DNA of 64,000 nucleotides from Chamaelirium japonicum (lineage: Eukaryota; Streptophyta; Magnoliopsida; Liliales; Melanthiaceae), in NCBI GenBank assembly GCA_947650365.1, contig OX393554.1, positions 36,848,482 to 36,912,481 of the forward strand. Direction: 5' to 3'. This document shows positions 13,549 to 24,725 of this stretch, in pieces. The notes below the pieces were generated by a model. That model ran no database searches. It saw only the letters and a list, made by a program, of their open reading frames with translations, and was not told the origin of the DNA. Every line of letters begins with the position of its first letter. Positions within the stretch are counted from its first letter, which is position 1. A program made the position numbers and the translations under genes.

Positions 13549-15818
13549 TAGGAATGAATTAGAATGGATACATTCGTGCGAATGAATTAGAATAGATAAT
13601 ACGAAGGAATTAGATTGGATGGTACGAATGAATTAGAATGGTCGTATGAATAAATTAAAATAGCTCGTACGAATGAATTAGAATAGCTCGTACGAAAGAA
13701 TTAGAATGGTTCGTACAAATGAATTAGAATGGATCATACGAATGAATTAAAATGGATACATTCGTGTGAACGAATTAGAATAGATCGTACGAAAGAATTA
13801 GAATGGATCGTACGAATGAATTAGAATGGGTCGTACGAATGAATTAGAATAGCTCGTACGAATGAATTAGAATAGCTCGTACGAATGGATTATACGAATG
13901 AATTAGAATGGATACATTCGTGCGAATGAATTAGAATGGGTCGCACGAATGAATTAGAATAACTCGTACGAATGAATTAGAATAGCTCGCACGAATGAAT
14001 TAGAATAGCTCGTATGAATGAATTAGAATGGATCATACGAATAAATTAGAATAGATACATTCGTGCGAATGAATAAGAATAGACCGTAGGAATGAATTAT
14101 AATGGATCGTACGAATGAATTAGAATGGTTCGTACGAATGAATTAGAATAGCTCGTACGAATGAATTAGAATAGCTCATAAGAATGAATTAGAATGGTTC
14201 GTACAAATGAATTAGAATGGATCATACGAATAAATTAGAATGGATATATTCGTGCGAATGAATTAGAATAGATCGTACAAATGAATTAGAATGGATCGTA
14301 TGAATGAATTAGAATGGGCTGTACGAATGAATTAGAATATCTCGTACGAATGAATTAGAATAGCTCGTATGAATGAATTAGAATGGTTCGTAGGAATGAA
14401 TTAGAATAGATCATACGAATGAATTAGAATGGATACATTCGTGCGAATGAATTAGAATAGAACATACGAATGAATTAGAATGGATAGTACGAATGAATTA
14501 GAATGGGTTGTACGAATGAATTAGAATAGCTCGTACGAATGACTTAGAATGGTTCGTATGAATAAATTAGAATGGATACATTCGTGCGAATAAATTAGAA
14601 TAGATCGTACGAATGAATTGGAATGGATCGTACGAATGAATTAGAATGGGTCGTACGAATGAATTAGAATAGCTTGTACGAATGAATTAGAATAGCTCGT
14701 ATGAACGAAATAGAATGGTTCGTGCGAATGAATTAGAATAGATCGTAGGAATGAATTAGAATAGATCGTACGAATGAATTAGAATGGGTCGCACGAATGA
14801 ATTAGAATAGCTCGTACGAATGAATTAGAATAGCTCGCACGAATGGATTAGAATAATTCGTATGAATGAATTAGAATGGATCATACGAATAAATTAGAAT
14901 GGATACATTCGTGCGAATGAATAAGAATAGATCATAGGAATGAATTAGAATGGATCGTACGAATGAATTAGAATGGGTCGTACGAATGAATTAAAATAGC
15001 TCGTACGAATGAATTATAATAGCTTATAAGAATGAATTAGAATGGTTCGTACAAATTAATTAGAATGGATCATACGAATGAATTAGAATGGATATATTCG
15101 TGCGAATGAATTAGAATAGATCGTACAAATAAATTAGAATGGATCATATGAATGAATTAGAATGGGCTGTACGAATAAATTAGAATATCTCGTACGAATG
15201 AATTAGAATAGCTCGTATGAATGAATTAGAATGGTTCATACGAATGAATTAGAATAGATCATACGAATGAACTAGAATGGATACATTCGTGTGAATGAAT
15301 TAGAATAGAACGTACGAATGAATTAGAATGGATCGTACGAATGAATTAGAATGGGTTGTACGAATGAATTAGAATAGCTCGCACGAATGAATTAGAATGG
15401 TTCGTATGAATGAATTAGAATGGATACATTCATGCGAATGAATTAGAATAGATCGTACGAATGAATTGGAATGGATCGTACGAATAAATTAGAATGGGTC
15501 GTACGAATGAATTAGAATAGCTTGTACGAATGAATTAGAATAGCTCGTATGAATGAAATAGAATGGTTCGTACGAATGAATTCGAATGGATCATACGAAT
15601 GAATTAAAATGGATACGTTCGTGTGAATGAATTAGAATAGATCGTACAAATGAATTAGAATGGATCGTACGAATGAATTAGAATGGGGCATACGAATGAC
15701 TTAGAATAGCTCGTACGAATGAATTAGAATGGATACATTCATGTGAATGAATTAGAATAGATAGTATAAATGAATTAGAATGGATCGTAAGAATGGATTA
15801 GAATGGGTCATACGAATG
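13549..15818 (+). repeat. Satellite block with 189-bp higher-order repeat, plus orientation
   Basis: The variable parts run in the order GGATACATTCGTGC, AGATCGTAC, GGATCGTAC, GGGTCGTAC, AGCTCGTAC, AGCTCGTAC, GGTTCGTAC, GGATCATAC, each followed by the 14-base constant part. That gives 28 + 7 x 23 = 189 bp. The first repeat (13566-13753) is 188 bp with one base missing, and clear 8-member repeats follow near 14053, 14243, 14898 and 15090. Some repeats have lost monomers. Confidence 0.88.
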
Positions 15819-16857
15819 ATTCATTCTAATTCATTCCTATAAATGTATCCATTCTAATTCATTCGTATGATTCATTCTAATTCATTCATACGAATCATTC
15901 TAATTCATTCGCACAAGCTATTTTAATTTATTCTTAGGACCCATTCTAATTCATTCATACGATCCATTCTAATTCATTAGTACGATCTATTCTAATTTAT
16001 TCACACGAATGTATCCATTCTAATTCATTCGTATGATCCATTCTAGTTTATTCGTATGAACCATTCTAATTCATTCATACGAGCTATTATAATCCATTCG
16101 TACATGATATTCTAATTTATTCGTACGACCCATTCTAATTCATTCGTACGATTCATTCTAATTCATTCGTACCATCTATTCTAATTCATTCGCATGAATG
16201 TATATATTCTAATTCATTTGTATAATCCATTCTAATTCATTCGTACAAGCCGTTCTAATTTATTCTTACGAGCTATTCTAATTCATTCGTACGAGCTATT
16301 CTAATTTATTCGTACGATCTATTCTAATTGATTCGTACGATCCATTCTAATTCATTCGTATGATCCATTCTAATTCATTCGTACGAGCTATTCTTATTCA
16401 TTCGTATGAGCTATTCTAATTAATTCGTACGACCCATTCTAATTCATTGGTACGATCCATTCTAATTCATTCGTACGATCTATTCTAATGTATTCGTATG
16501 AATCTATCCATTATAATTCATTCGTATGATCCATTCTAATTCATTCGTACGAACCAATCTAAGTCATTCGTACGAGCTATTCTATTTCATTTGTACGACC
16601 TATTCTAATTCATTCTTACGATTCATTATAATTCGTTCGTACGATCTATTCTAATTTATTCGCACGAATGTATCCATTCTTATTCATTCGTATGATCCAT
16701 TCTATTTCATTCGTACGAACCATTCTAATTCTTTCGTACGATCTATTTTTATTCATTCGTATGACCAATTCTAATTCATTCATATGATCCATTCTAATTC
16801 ATTCGTATGATCTATTATAAATCATTCGCATAAATGTATCCATTCTAATTCATTCCT
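15819..16857 (-). repeat. Satellite block with higher-order repeat, minus orientation
   Basis: Orientation flips at about 15819, where a plus monomer runs directly into ATTCTAATTCATTC. The reverse-complement variant parts (GAGCTATT, GACCCATT, GATCTATT and the 28-bp form) appear in mirrored order. The block ends at 16857 with the mirror image of the left junction (ATTCATTCCTATATTTTTTA). Confidence 0.88.
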
Positions 16858-17930
16858 ATATTTTTTAAATATTTAAGTAATAATTTAAAGAATAAATTAT
16901 ATAAATTAATAATTTTTTGAAATTAAATAATATTTTAATTAATAATTACATAACTAAATTATTATGTAATAAAATTATTAGATTATTATTTAAATAAGTT
17001 ATTAAATAATTATTTATTGAAATAATTTTAAAATTAGAATTTTATTAATTAGATAATTATGTAAAGAATTATTTAAATAAATTTAATTATTTAATTATTT
17101 TAATATTTCAAAACTTATTTAGTAAAGAAATATATTAAATAAATTTAATTATTAAATAATTTCATAGTTAAATAAAAAAAAATTTAAATAAATTATTATG
17201 TAATGAAATAATTAACAAATCATTTTCTTAAATTTTGAAAAATTAAATGAAATACCTCAAAAAATTAATTATTTCAATAAGTAATAAAATAAAAAATTAA
17301 TTCTATAACTAAATAATATAAAATAATTATAAAATTAGAATTTCATTAATTAGATAATTATATAAAGAATTATTTAATTAATAATTTTTTTCAATAAATA
17401 AATCATTATTGAATTATTTATATATTTCAAAACTTATTTAGTAAAGAAACATATTAACTGGAATATTTACTTACACAAAAAAATAATTTAATTATTAAAT
17501 AATTTTATAGTTAAATAAATATTAATTTAAATAAATCATAATTTTTCGAAATAATAAAATAATTTAATTAATAATTACATAACTAAATTATAATGTGATA
17601 AAATTATTATTTTATAATTTAAATAAATTATTTAATTATTAGTTATTAAAATAATTATTAAATTAGAATTTTATTATTTAGATTATTATATAAAGAATTA
17701 TTTAAATAATAATTTTTTTAATAATTAAATAATTAGTTAAAATTTTAAATATTTAAAAACTTATTTAGTAAAGAAATATATTAAATAGATTATTTACATA
17801 AAAAAAAATAATTTAAATATTAAATAATTTCATTGTTAAATAAATAATTTAGTCATAATTATTAATTTAATTATTTAAATAATAAATAAAATAAATTAAT
17901 TTGTATAAATATTTATTCATTCATTATTAG
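16858..17930 (-). repeat. AT-rich ~325-bp repeat in inverted orientation
   Basis: The landmark appears reverse-complemented (AACTTATTTAGTAAAGAAA) near 17110, 17433 and 17759, spacing about 323-326 bp. The sequence mirrors the AT-rich sequence left of 13549, so 13549-17930 is the right part of one large imperfect palindrome centred near 15819. Confidence 0.75.
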
Positions 17931-17956
17931 AATGAATTAGAATGATTTACCATATA

Positions 17957-18490
17957 TTAATCAAATATATTAGGGTTTTAAATTATGGGTAAAATTACCG
18001 TAACGGTAATATATACCGTTAGGGTTTTATATTCTTAACAAAATATATTACCGTAACGGTAATATATTCTGAACCGTAACGGTATTAACAATAAGTATTA
18101 ACAACTGTTACAATAATATACGGTAATATATTACGGAATTATGTATCTGAACCGTATTATTACATTATATTACGGTTCAAATATTATACGGTTCAATTTA
18201 TTATTTAATGAATTAATTCAATTAATTTAAAAAATATTAATAATTAAATAAATAACTAATAAAATAAATTAATTATATAATTAAATAATTATTTCTTTAT
18301 TTAATATTTTAAACCTTTTAATAGTTACATAATTTGATTATTTAATAATATAATAATTATTAAATAAATATAATAATAAATTTCATTAAATAACTAGATA
18401 ATTAAATAACTAAAAAAATTTATTATTTTAATAAAAAGGTAATTATTAAAATATTTTCATTAAATAAATTATTTTATAATTAAATAAAAG
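17957..18490 (+). repeat. Left arm of a large inverted repeat (ACCGTTACGGT-rich module)
   Basis: The outer part begins ATTAATCAAATATATTAGGG and is rich in ACCGTAACGGT and GAACCGTA dyads; the inner part is AT-rich. It pairs, reverse-complemented, with 20050-20608, for example GGTAAAATTACCG at 17988-18000 with CGGTAATTTTACC on the right. Confidence 0.75.
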
Positions 18491-20049
18491 ATTACTATTA
18501 TTTAAAAAATTATAGAAACATTACAATGATAACTAAATATTTTATAACCAAAATTTTATTGTAATTAAACATTATAAATTAATTACTTATAAATATTATA
18601 AATAAATTAATATACTATTTTATTATATAAGTAATTCATTATTTTATAGCTTAAAGTATTATTAGTATGAATAATTATAAAATAATTAAGTTATTTTATT
18701 AAAATATTAATAAAATTATTTAATCCTTATTTGATTAGTAAATTATTTCAATACATCAATAATAGTTTAATAATATTCAATAATTTTTATATTCGATAAT
18801 ATTAATTATTTATTTTATAAAGCAATATAATAATTAATTATTTATTATTTTAAAAACATTTAATTATTTCAAAAATATTTTATTATTTATATGTTTAAAT
18901 AATTAACTAAATATTTAAGTAATAAGTAAATAGTTATTGAATTAATATTTTATTTTATTAATTAATAAAATAATTAATTTTTTTATTTATTTTATTTAAA
19001 TTTAAATAATTTAATAAAATAATTTGTTAATTATTTCATTATAGAATAATTAAATTAAATTATTATTTATTTACCTATAAAATTATTTTTTTGTTTAAGT
19101 AAATAATCTATTTAATATATTTCTTTACTAAATAAGTTTTAATATATTTATATAATTGACTAATTATTTAATTGTTTCAAAAAATTATTATTTAAATAAT
19201 TCAAATTACTGTTCAAAGTCAAATATGTAATTCAAATACTGTTTAGAATAAATGGTTCAAATATTAAAACGATAATTTGAACGGTTTATTAAAATTTCAT
19301 TAGAATGAACGGTTCTTATCAAATATTTGATTAATAATATTTATAATTTGATTATTATAATTACCGTTCTTAATACTGTTTTAATTATAAACTAAATCGT
19401 TCTAATATTTATAAATTTTATTACAAATTAATATTAGATTATTAGAACGGTTCTAAACATAATAAAATTATAATGTATTATTAGTAATTCATTAATTCAT
19501 TCTTAATTAATTCTTAAAATATAAATTAATTAAATAAGAATGGTTCATATATTAATCATATTACGGTATAAATGTTATTTTAAGGAAATTTTTTTAGAAT
19601 GAATACATTATATCTGAATCGTATAATATAATTAATTAGTATGAACGGTTCAAATAATTATACGGTAGTATTTGAACCGTATATCTAAACCGTATAATAT
19701 TTAGAATATACCATTCAAATATTATACCATTCATTAAAATATATTTTTATTATATTTGAACCGTAATAAATATAGGGTAATATTTATATAATGTACGGTT
19801 CAAATATACGGTAATATGTTACCGTACAAATTTGAACGGTTCAAATTTGCAATGGTGTAAAATATTACGGTTTTTAAACATAATTCTTAACAATATATTA
19901 TAAGAACAGTTCATACATTAATCATATTATGGTATAAATGTTATTTTAGTAAAATATTTTTATAATGAATACATTATATCTGAACCGTATAATATAATTA
20001 ATTAGTACGAATTAATTTGAATTAGAATAGTTCGTAGGAATGAATTAGA
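18491..20049. other. Loop of the large inverted repeat
   Basis: 18491-19200 is AT-rich repeat sequence with one TTTCTTTACTAAATAAG landmark near 19118. 19201-20030 is rich in GAACGGTTC, GAACCGTAT and ACGGTAATAT motifs. It includes a segment (19437-19805) duplicated at 32723-33090 and a shorter partial copy at about 19890-20000. Near 20030 are one or two satellite-like monomers. No ORF of note is seen. Confidence 0.6.
19437..19805 (+). repeat. Dispersed ~365-bp module, copy 1
   Basis: Starts at ATTAGAACGGTTCTAAACAT and ends near AATGTACGGTT. The same order of motifs recurs at 32723-33090 in the same orientation with scattered substitutions and small indels. This shows that the ACCGT-type modules are duplicated units and not random AT-rich DNA. 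Confidence 0.7.
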
Positions 20050-20608
20050 ATGATTTATTTAATTAAAATATTTTAATAATTAACTTTTTATTAAAATAAT
20101 AATTTTATTTAATTATTTTATTATCTAGTTATTAATTGAAATTTATTATTTTATTTATTTAATAATTATTATATTATTAAATAATAAAATTATTTAACTA
20201 TTTAAAGGTTTAAAATATTAAATAATAAAATAATGATTTAATTATATAATTAATTTATCTTATTAGTTATTTATTTAATTATTATTATTTTTTAAATTAA
20301 TTTAATTAATTCATTAAATAATAAATTAAACCGTATAATATTTGAATTGTAATATAATGTAACAATACGGTTCAGATACATAATTCCGTAATATATTACC
20401 GTATATTACCGTAACAGTTGTTAATACCTGTTGTTAATACCGTTATGGTTCAGAATATATTACTGTTACGATAATATATATTGTTAAGAATTATGGATCG
20501 CTTAATGAAAAAATACTTCATTAATTCTTATATGAACCATACTATAATTTAAAATTTAACTATACGGTAATTTTACCCATAATTTAAAACCCTAATATAT
20601 TTGATTAA
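20050..20608 (-). repeat. Right arm of the large inverted repeat
   Basis: Reverse-complement partner of 17957-18490. It ends CCCTAATATATTTGATTAAT, mirroring the left start, and contains the inverted TAACAGTTGTTAATACCGTTA and CGGTTCAG motifs. The match is imperfect, with small indels. Confidence 0.75.
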
Positions 20609-21010
20609 TTCAACAGTTAACCGTATTATACCGTTACCGTTGGGAGTATTTAAATAATTGTTATAACGGTAACTGCTACGTAATAATACCGTTACGGTTC
20701 AGAATATATTACCGTATATAAATAACTGTTGTTAATACCATTACAGTTCAAATGTACGATTCAGAATACTATTACGGTATTAATAATACGGTTTAAATAT
20801 AATATTGTTATGGTATTAAAATGAACGGTTCAAATATTAATAATCAAATTCATTAGTACGCGGTACTAAAAAAATTGTAATCAAATTCATTCGTACTAAT
20901 ATTAATTCGTACGAATGAATTACATAATGTTTAGAACCGTTCTAAACAATTATAATTTTCATTCATACGAACTGTTCATTCTAATTATAAATATACAGTT
21001 ATAAATATTT
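20609..21010. repeat. ACCGTTACGGT-rich module outside the inverted repeat
   Basis: Further dyads (ACCGTTACCGT, ACCGTTACGGTTCAG, GTACGCGGTAC) and isolated satellite-like TTCGTACGAATGAATTAC pieces. No ORF. Confidence 0.55.
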
Positions 21011-21570
21011 ATTGAATAATTAATAAGTTTTTAAAAAAAATAATAATAATTTAATCAATAATTACATAACTAAATTACTATGTAATAAAATTATTAGATT
21101 ATTATTTAAATAAATTATTAAATAATTACTTATTTCAATAACTAAAATATTAGAATTTAATTATTTGGATAATTAAATAAAAAATATTTAAATAATATTT
21201 TTTTTTAATATTTAAATCATTAGTCCATTATGGAAATATTAAAAAACATAATTAGTGAAAAAATATATCAAATAGATTATTTACTTAAAAAATAAATATT
21301 TTAATTATTAAATAAGTTCATAGTTATTAATTTATTTTAAAAAATTATTATTTAAATAATTCTTTATATAATTATCTAATTAATAAAATTCTTATTTTAT
21401 AATTATTTTAATAAATATTTATTTAATAATTTATTTAAATAATAATCTAATAATTTTATTATATTATAATTTAGTTATGTAATTATTAATTAAATTATTT
21501 TATTATTTAAAAAAAAATTAGATAATATAATTTATTCTTTATATTATTACTTAAATATTTAAAATATATA
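21011..21570. repeat. AT-rich repeat region
   Basis: AT-rich family sequence containing both orientations: reverse landmarks near 21230-21330 and forward ones from 21345. It ends at the recurring junction ATTACTTAAATATTTAAAATATATAGG. Confidence 0.6.
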
Positions 21571-23038
21571 GGAATGAATTAGAATGGATACATTCATGCG
21601 AATGAATTAGAATAGATCGTACGAATGAATTAGAATTGGTCATACGAATGAATTACAATAGCTCTTATGAATGAATTAGACTAGTTCGTACGAAAGAATT
21701 AGAATGGTTCATACGAATGAATTAGAATGGATCATACGAATGAATTAGAATGGATCGTACGAATGAATTAGAATAGATTATCCAGATGAATTAGAATGGG
21801 TCGTACGAATAAATTAGAATGGATCATACGAATTAATTAGAATGGATATATTCGTGCGAATGAATTAGAATAGATTATACGAATGAATTAGAATAAATCA
21901 TACGAATGAATTAGAATGGGTCATACGAATGAATTAGAATAGCTCGTACGAATGAATTAGAATGGATCGTACGAATGAATTAGAATGGGTCGTACGAATG
22001 AATTAGAATGGGTCGTATGAATGAATTAGAATAGCTCGTACGAATAAATTAGAATGGTTCGTACGAATGAATTAGAATGGATACATTCGTGCGAATGAAT
22101 TAGAATAGATCGTACGAAGGAATTAGAATGGGTCATATGAATGAATTAGAATATCATGTACGAATGAATTAGAATAGCTCGTATGAATGAATTAGAATGG
22201 TTCGTACGAATGAACTAAAATGGATCATACGAATGAATTAGAATGGATACATTCGTGCGAATGAATTAGAATAGATCGTACGAATGAATTAGAATGGATC
22301 GTACGAATGAATTAGAAAGGGTCGTACAAATGAATTAGAATACCTCGTGCGAATGAATTAGAATGGTTCACACGAATGAATTAGAATGGATACATTCATA
22401 TGAATGAATTAGAATGGATCGTACGAATGAATTAGAATGGGTCATATGAATAAATTAGAATAGTTCGTACGAATGAATTAGAATAGCTCATATAAATGAA
22501 TTAGAATGGTTCGTACGAATAAATTAGAATGGATCATACGAATGAATTAGAATGGATACATTCATGTGAATGAATTAGAATAGATCGAACGAATAAATTA
22601 GAATGGATCAACGAATAAATTAGAATGGGTCGTACGAATGACTTAGAATAGCTCGTACGAATGAATTAGAATAGCTCATACGAATGAATTACAATGGTTT
22701 GTACGAATGAATTAGAATGGATCATACGAATGAATTAGAATGGATACATTTGTGTGAATGAATTAAACTTAATCGTATGAATGAATTAGAATCAATCTTA
22801 TGAATGAATTAGAATAGCTCACACGAATGAATTAGAATAGCTCGTACGAATGAATTAGAATGGTTCGTACGAATAAATTAGAATGGATCATACAAATGAA
22901 TTAGAATAGATCGTATGAATAATTTAGAATGGATCGTATGAATGAATTAAAATGGGTCGTATGAATGCATTAGAATAGCTCGTACAAATGAATTAGAATA
23001 GCTCGTACGAATGAATTAGAATGGATCGTACGAATAAA
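21571..23038 (+). repeat. 23/28-bp satellite block, higher-order type
   Basis: All in plus orientation, with AGATC, GGGTC, AGCTC, GGTTC and GGATC variants and the 28-bp monomer, though the 8-member order is more eroded than at 13549-15818. Left edge at the recurring junction; right edge runs into AAATTATTTATTTATTTATT. Confidence 0.85.
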
Positions 23039-24520
23039 TTATTTATTTATTTATTTTAAAATTTTATTATTGAAATAATTCTTTATATTATTATCTAATT
23101 AATAAAATTTTAATTTTATAATTATTTTAATAAATAATTATTTAATAATTTATTTAAAAACTAATCTAATAATTTTATTACATAATAATTTAAAGAATAA
23201 TGATGTAATGGAATTATTTTGTTAGAATATAATAAGTAAATAATGAAAATATTTAATACAATAATTCAACAATATCATTTTATAATATTTGAATCAAATA
23301 ATTGAAGTATTATATTATTTCAATATTTATATAATAATTTAAAGTATAAATTGTATTAACTAATAATTTTTTAAAATAATAAAATACTTTAATCAATAAT
23401 TACATAATAATTTATTTATATAAAAATCTAATAATTTTATTACATAATAATTTAGTTATATAATTATTAATTCAATTATTAATTTATTAATTATTTAATT
23501 TCATAATGATTTATTTAAATTATTATTTATTTCACTATAATATTATTTAATAATTAAATTATTTTTTTCTTTATGTAAATAATCTATTTAATATATTTCT
23601 TTACTAAATATGTTTTTCAATATTAAAAAAATTAACTAATTATTTAATTATTATAAAATATTATTATTTAAATAATTCTTTATATAATTATCTAAATAAT
23701 AAAATTCTAATCTTATAATTATTTTAATAAAAAATTTATTTAAATGATAATATAATAATTTTATTACATAATAATTTAGTAATGTAATTATTAATTAAAT
23801 TATTTTATTTTTTCAAAAATCTATAATTGATTTAAATTATTATTTATTTAACTATGAAATTATTTCATAATAAAAATATTTTTTTGTTTAAGTAAATAAT
23901 CTATTTAATATATTTATTTACTAAATAAGTTTTTAAATATATAAATAAATTAATAATAATTTTCTTATTTTAAAAAATTATTATTTAAATAATTCTTTAC
24001 ATAATTATCTAATTAATGAAATTCTAATTTTATAATTATTTTATATTATTTTGTTATTGAATTAATTTTTTATTTTATTACTTAATAAAATAATTAATTT
24101 TTTGAGGTATTTTATTCAATTTTTAATAATTTAATAAAATAGTTTGTTAACTATATCATTACATAATAATTTATTTAAATATTTATTTATTAAACTATGA
24201 AAATATTTAATAATTTAATTTTTTTAATATATTTCTATACTAAGTAAGTTTTTAAATATAAAAATAATTGAATAATTATTTCTTTATTTTAAAAAATTAT
24301 TATTTAAATAATTCTTTACATAATTATCTAATCAATGAAATTTTAATTTTATAATTATTTCAATAAATAATTATATAATAATTAATTAAATAATAATCTG
24401 CTAATTTTATTACATAAAAATTTAGTTATGTAATTATTAATTAAAATATTTTATTATTTCAAAAAATTATTAATTAATATAATTTATTCTTTAAATTATT
24501 ATTTAAATATTTAAAAAATA
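23039..24520. repeat. AT-rich ~325-bp repeat region
   Basis: Forward landmarks near 23597 and 23908 (spacing about 311 bp) and a shortened one near 24230. It ends at the recurring junction with the next satellite block. No gene visible. Confidence 0.7.
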
Positions 24521-24725
24521 TAGGAACGAATTATAATAGATACATTTGTGCGAATGAATTATAATAAATCCTACGAATGAATTCGAATGGATCGTATGAA
24601 AGAATTAGAATTGGTCATACGAATGAATTAGAATAGCTCGTACGAATGAATTAGAGTAGCTCGTACGAAAGAATTAGAATGGTTCGTATGAATGAATTGG
24701 AATGGATCATACGAATGAATTAGAT
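24521..24725 (+). repeat. Short satellite block (about one higher-order repeat)
   Basis: One 28-bp monomer followed by about eight 23-bp monomers, with the same left junction (TTTAAAAAATATAGGAACGAA). This is the smallest block that still carries the junction. Confidence 0.8.

Noticed and set aside
18000..18070. TTAGGG-containing pieces as telomeric repeats
   Set aside because: Only isolated TTAGGG within ATTAGGGTTTTA-type modules; no tandem TTTAGGG array.
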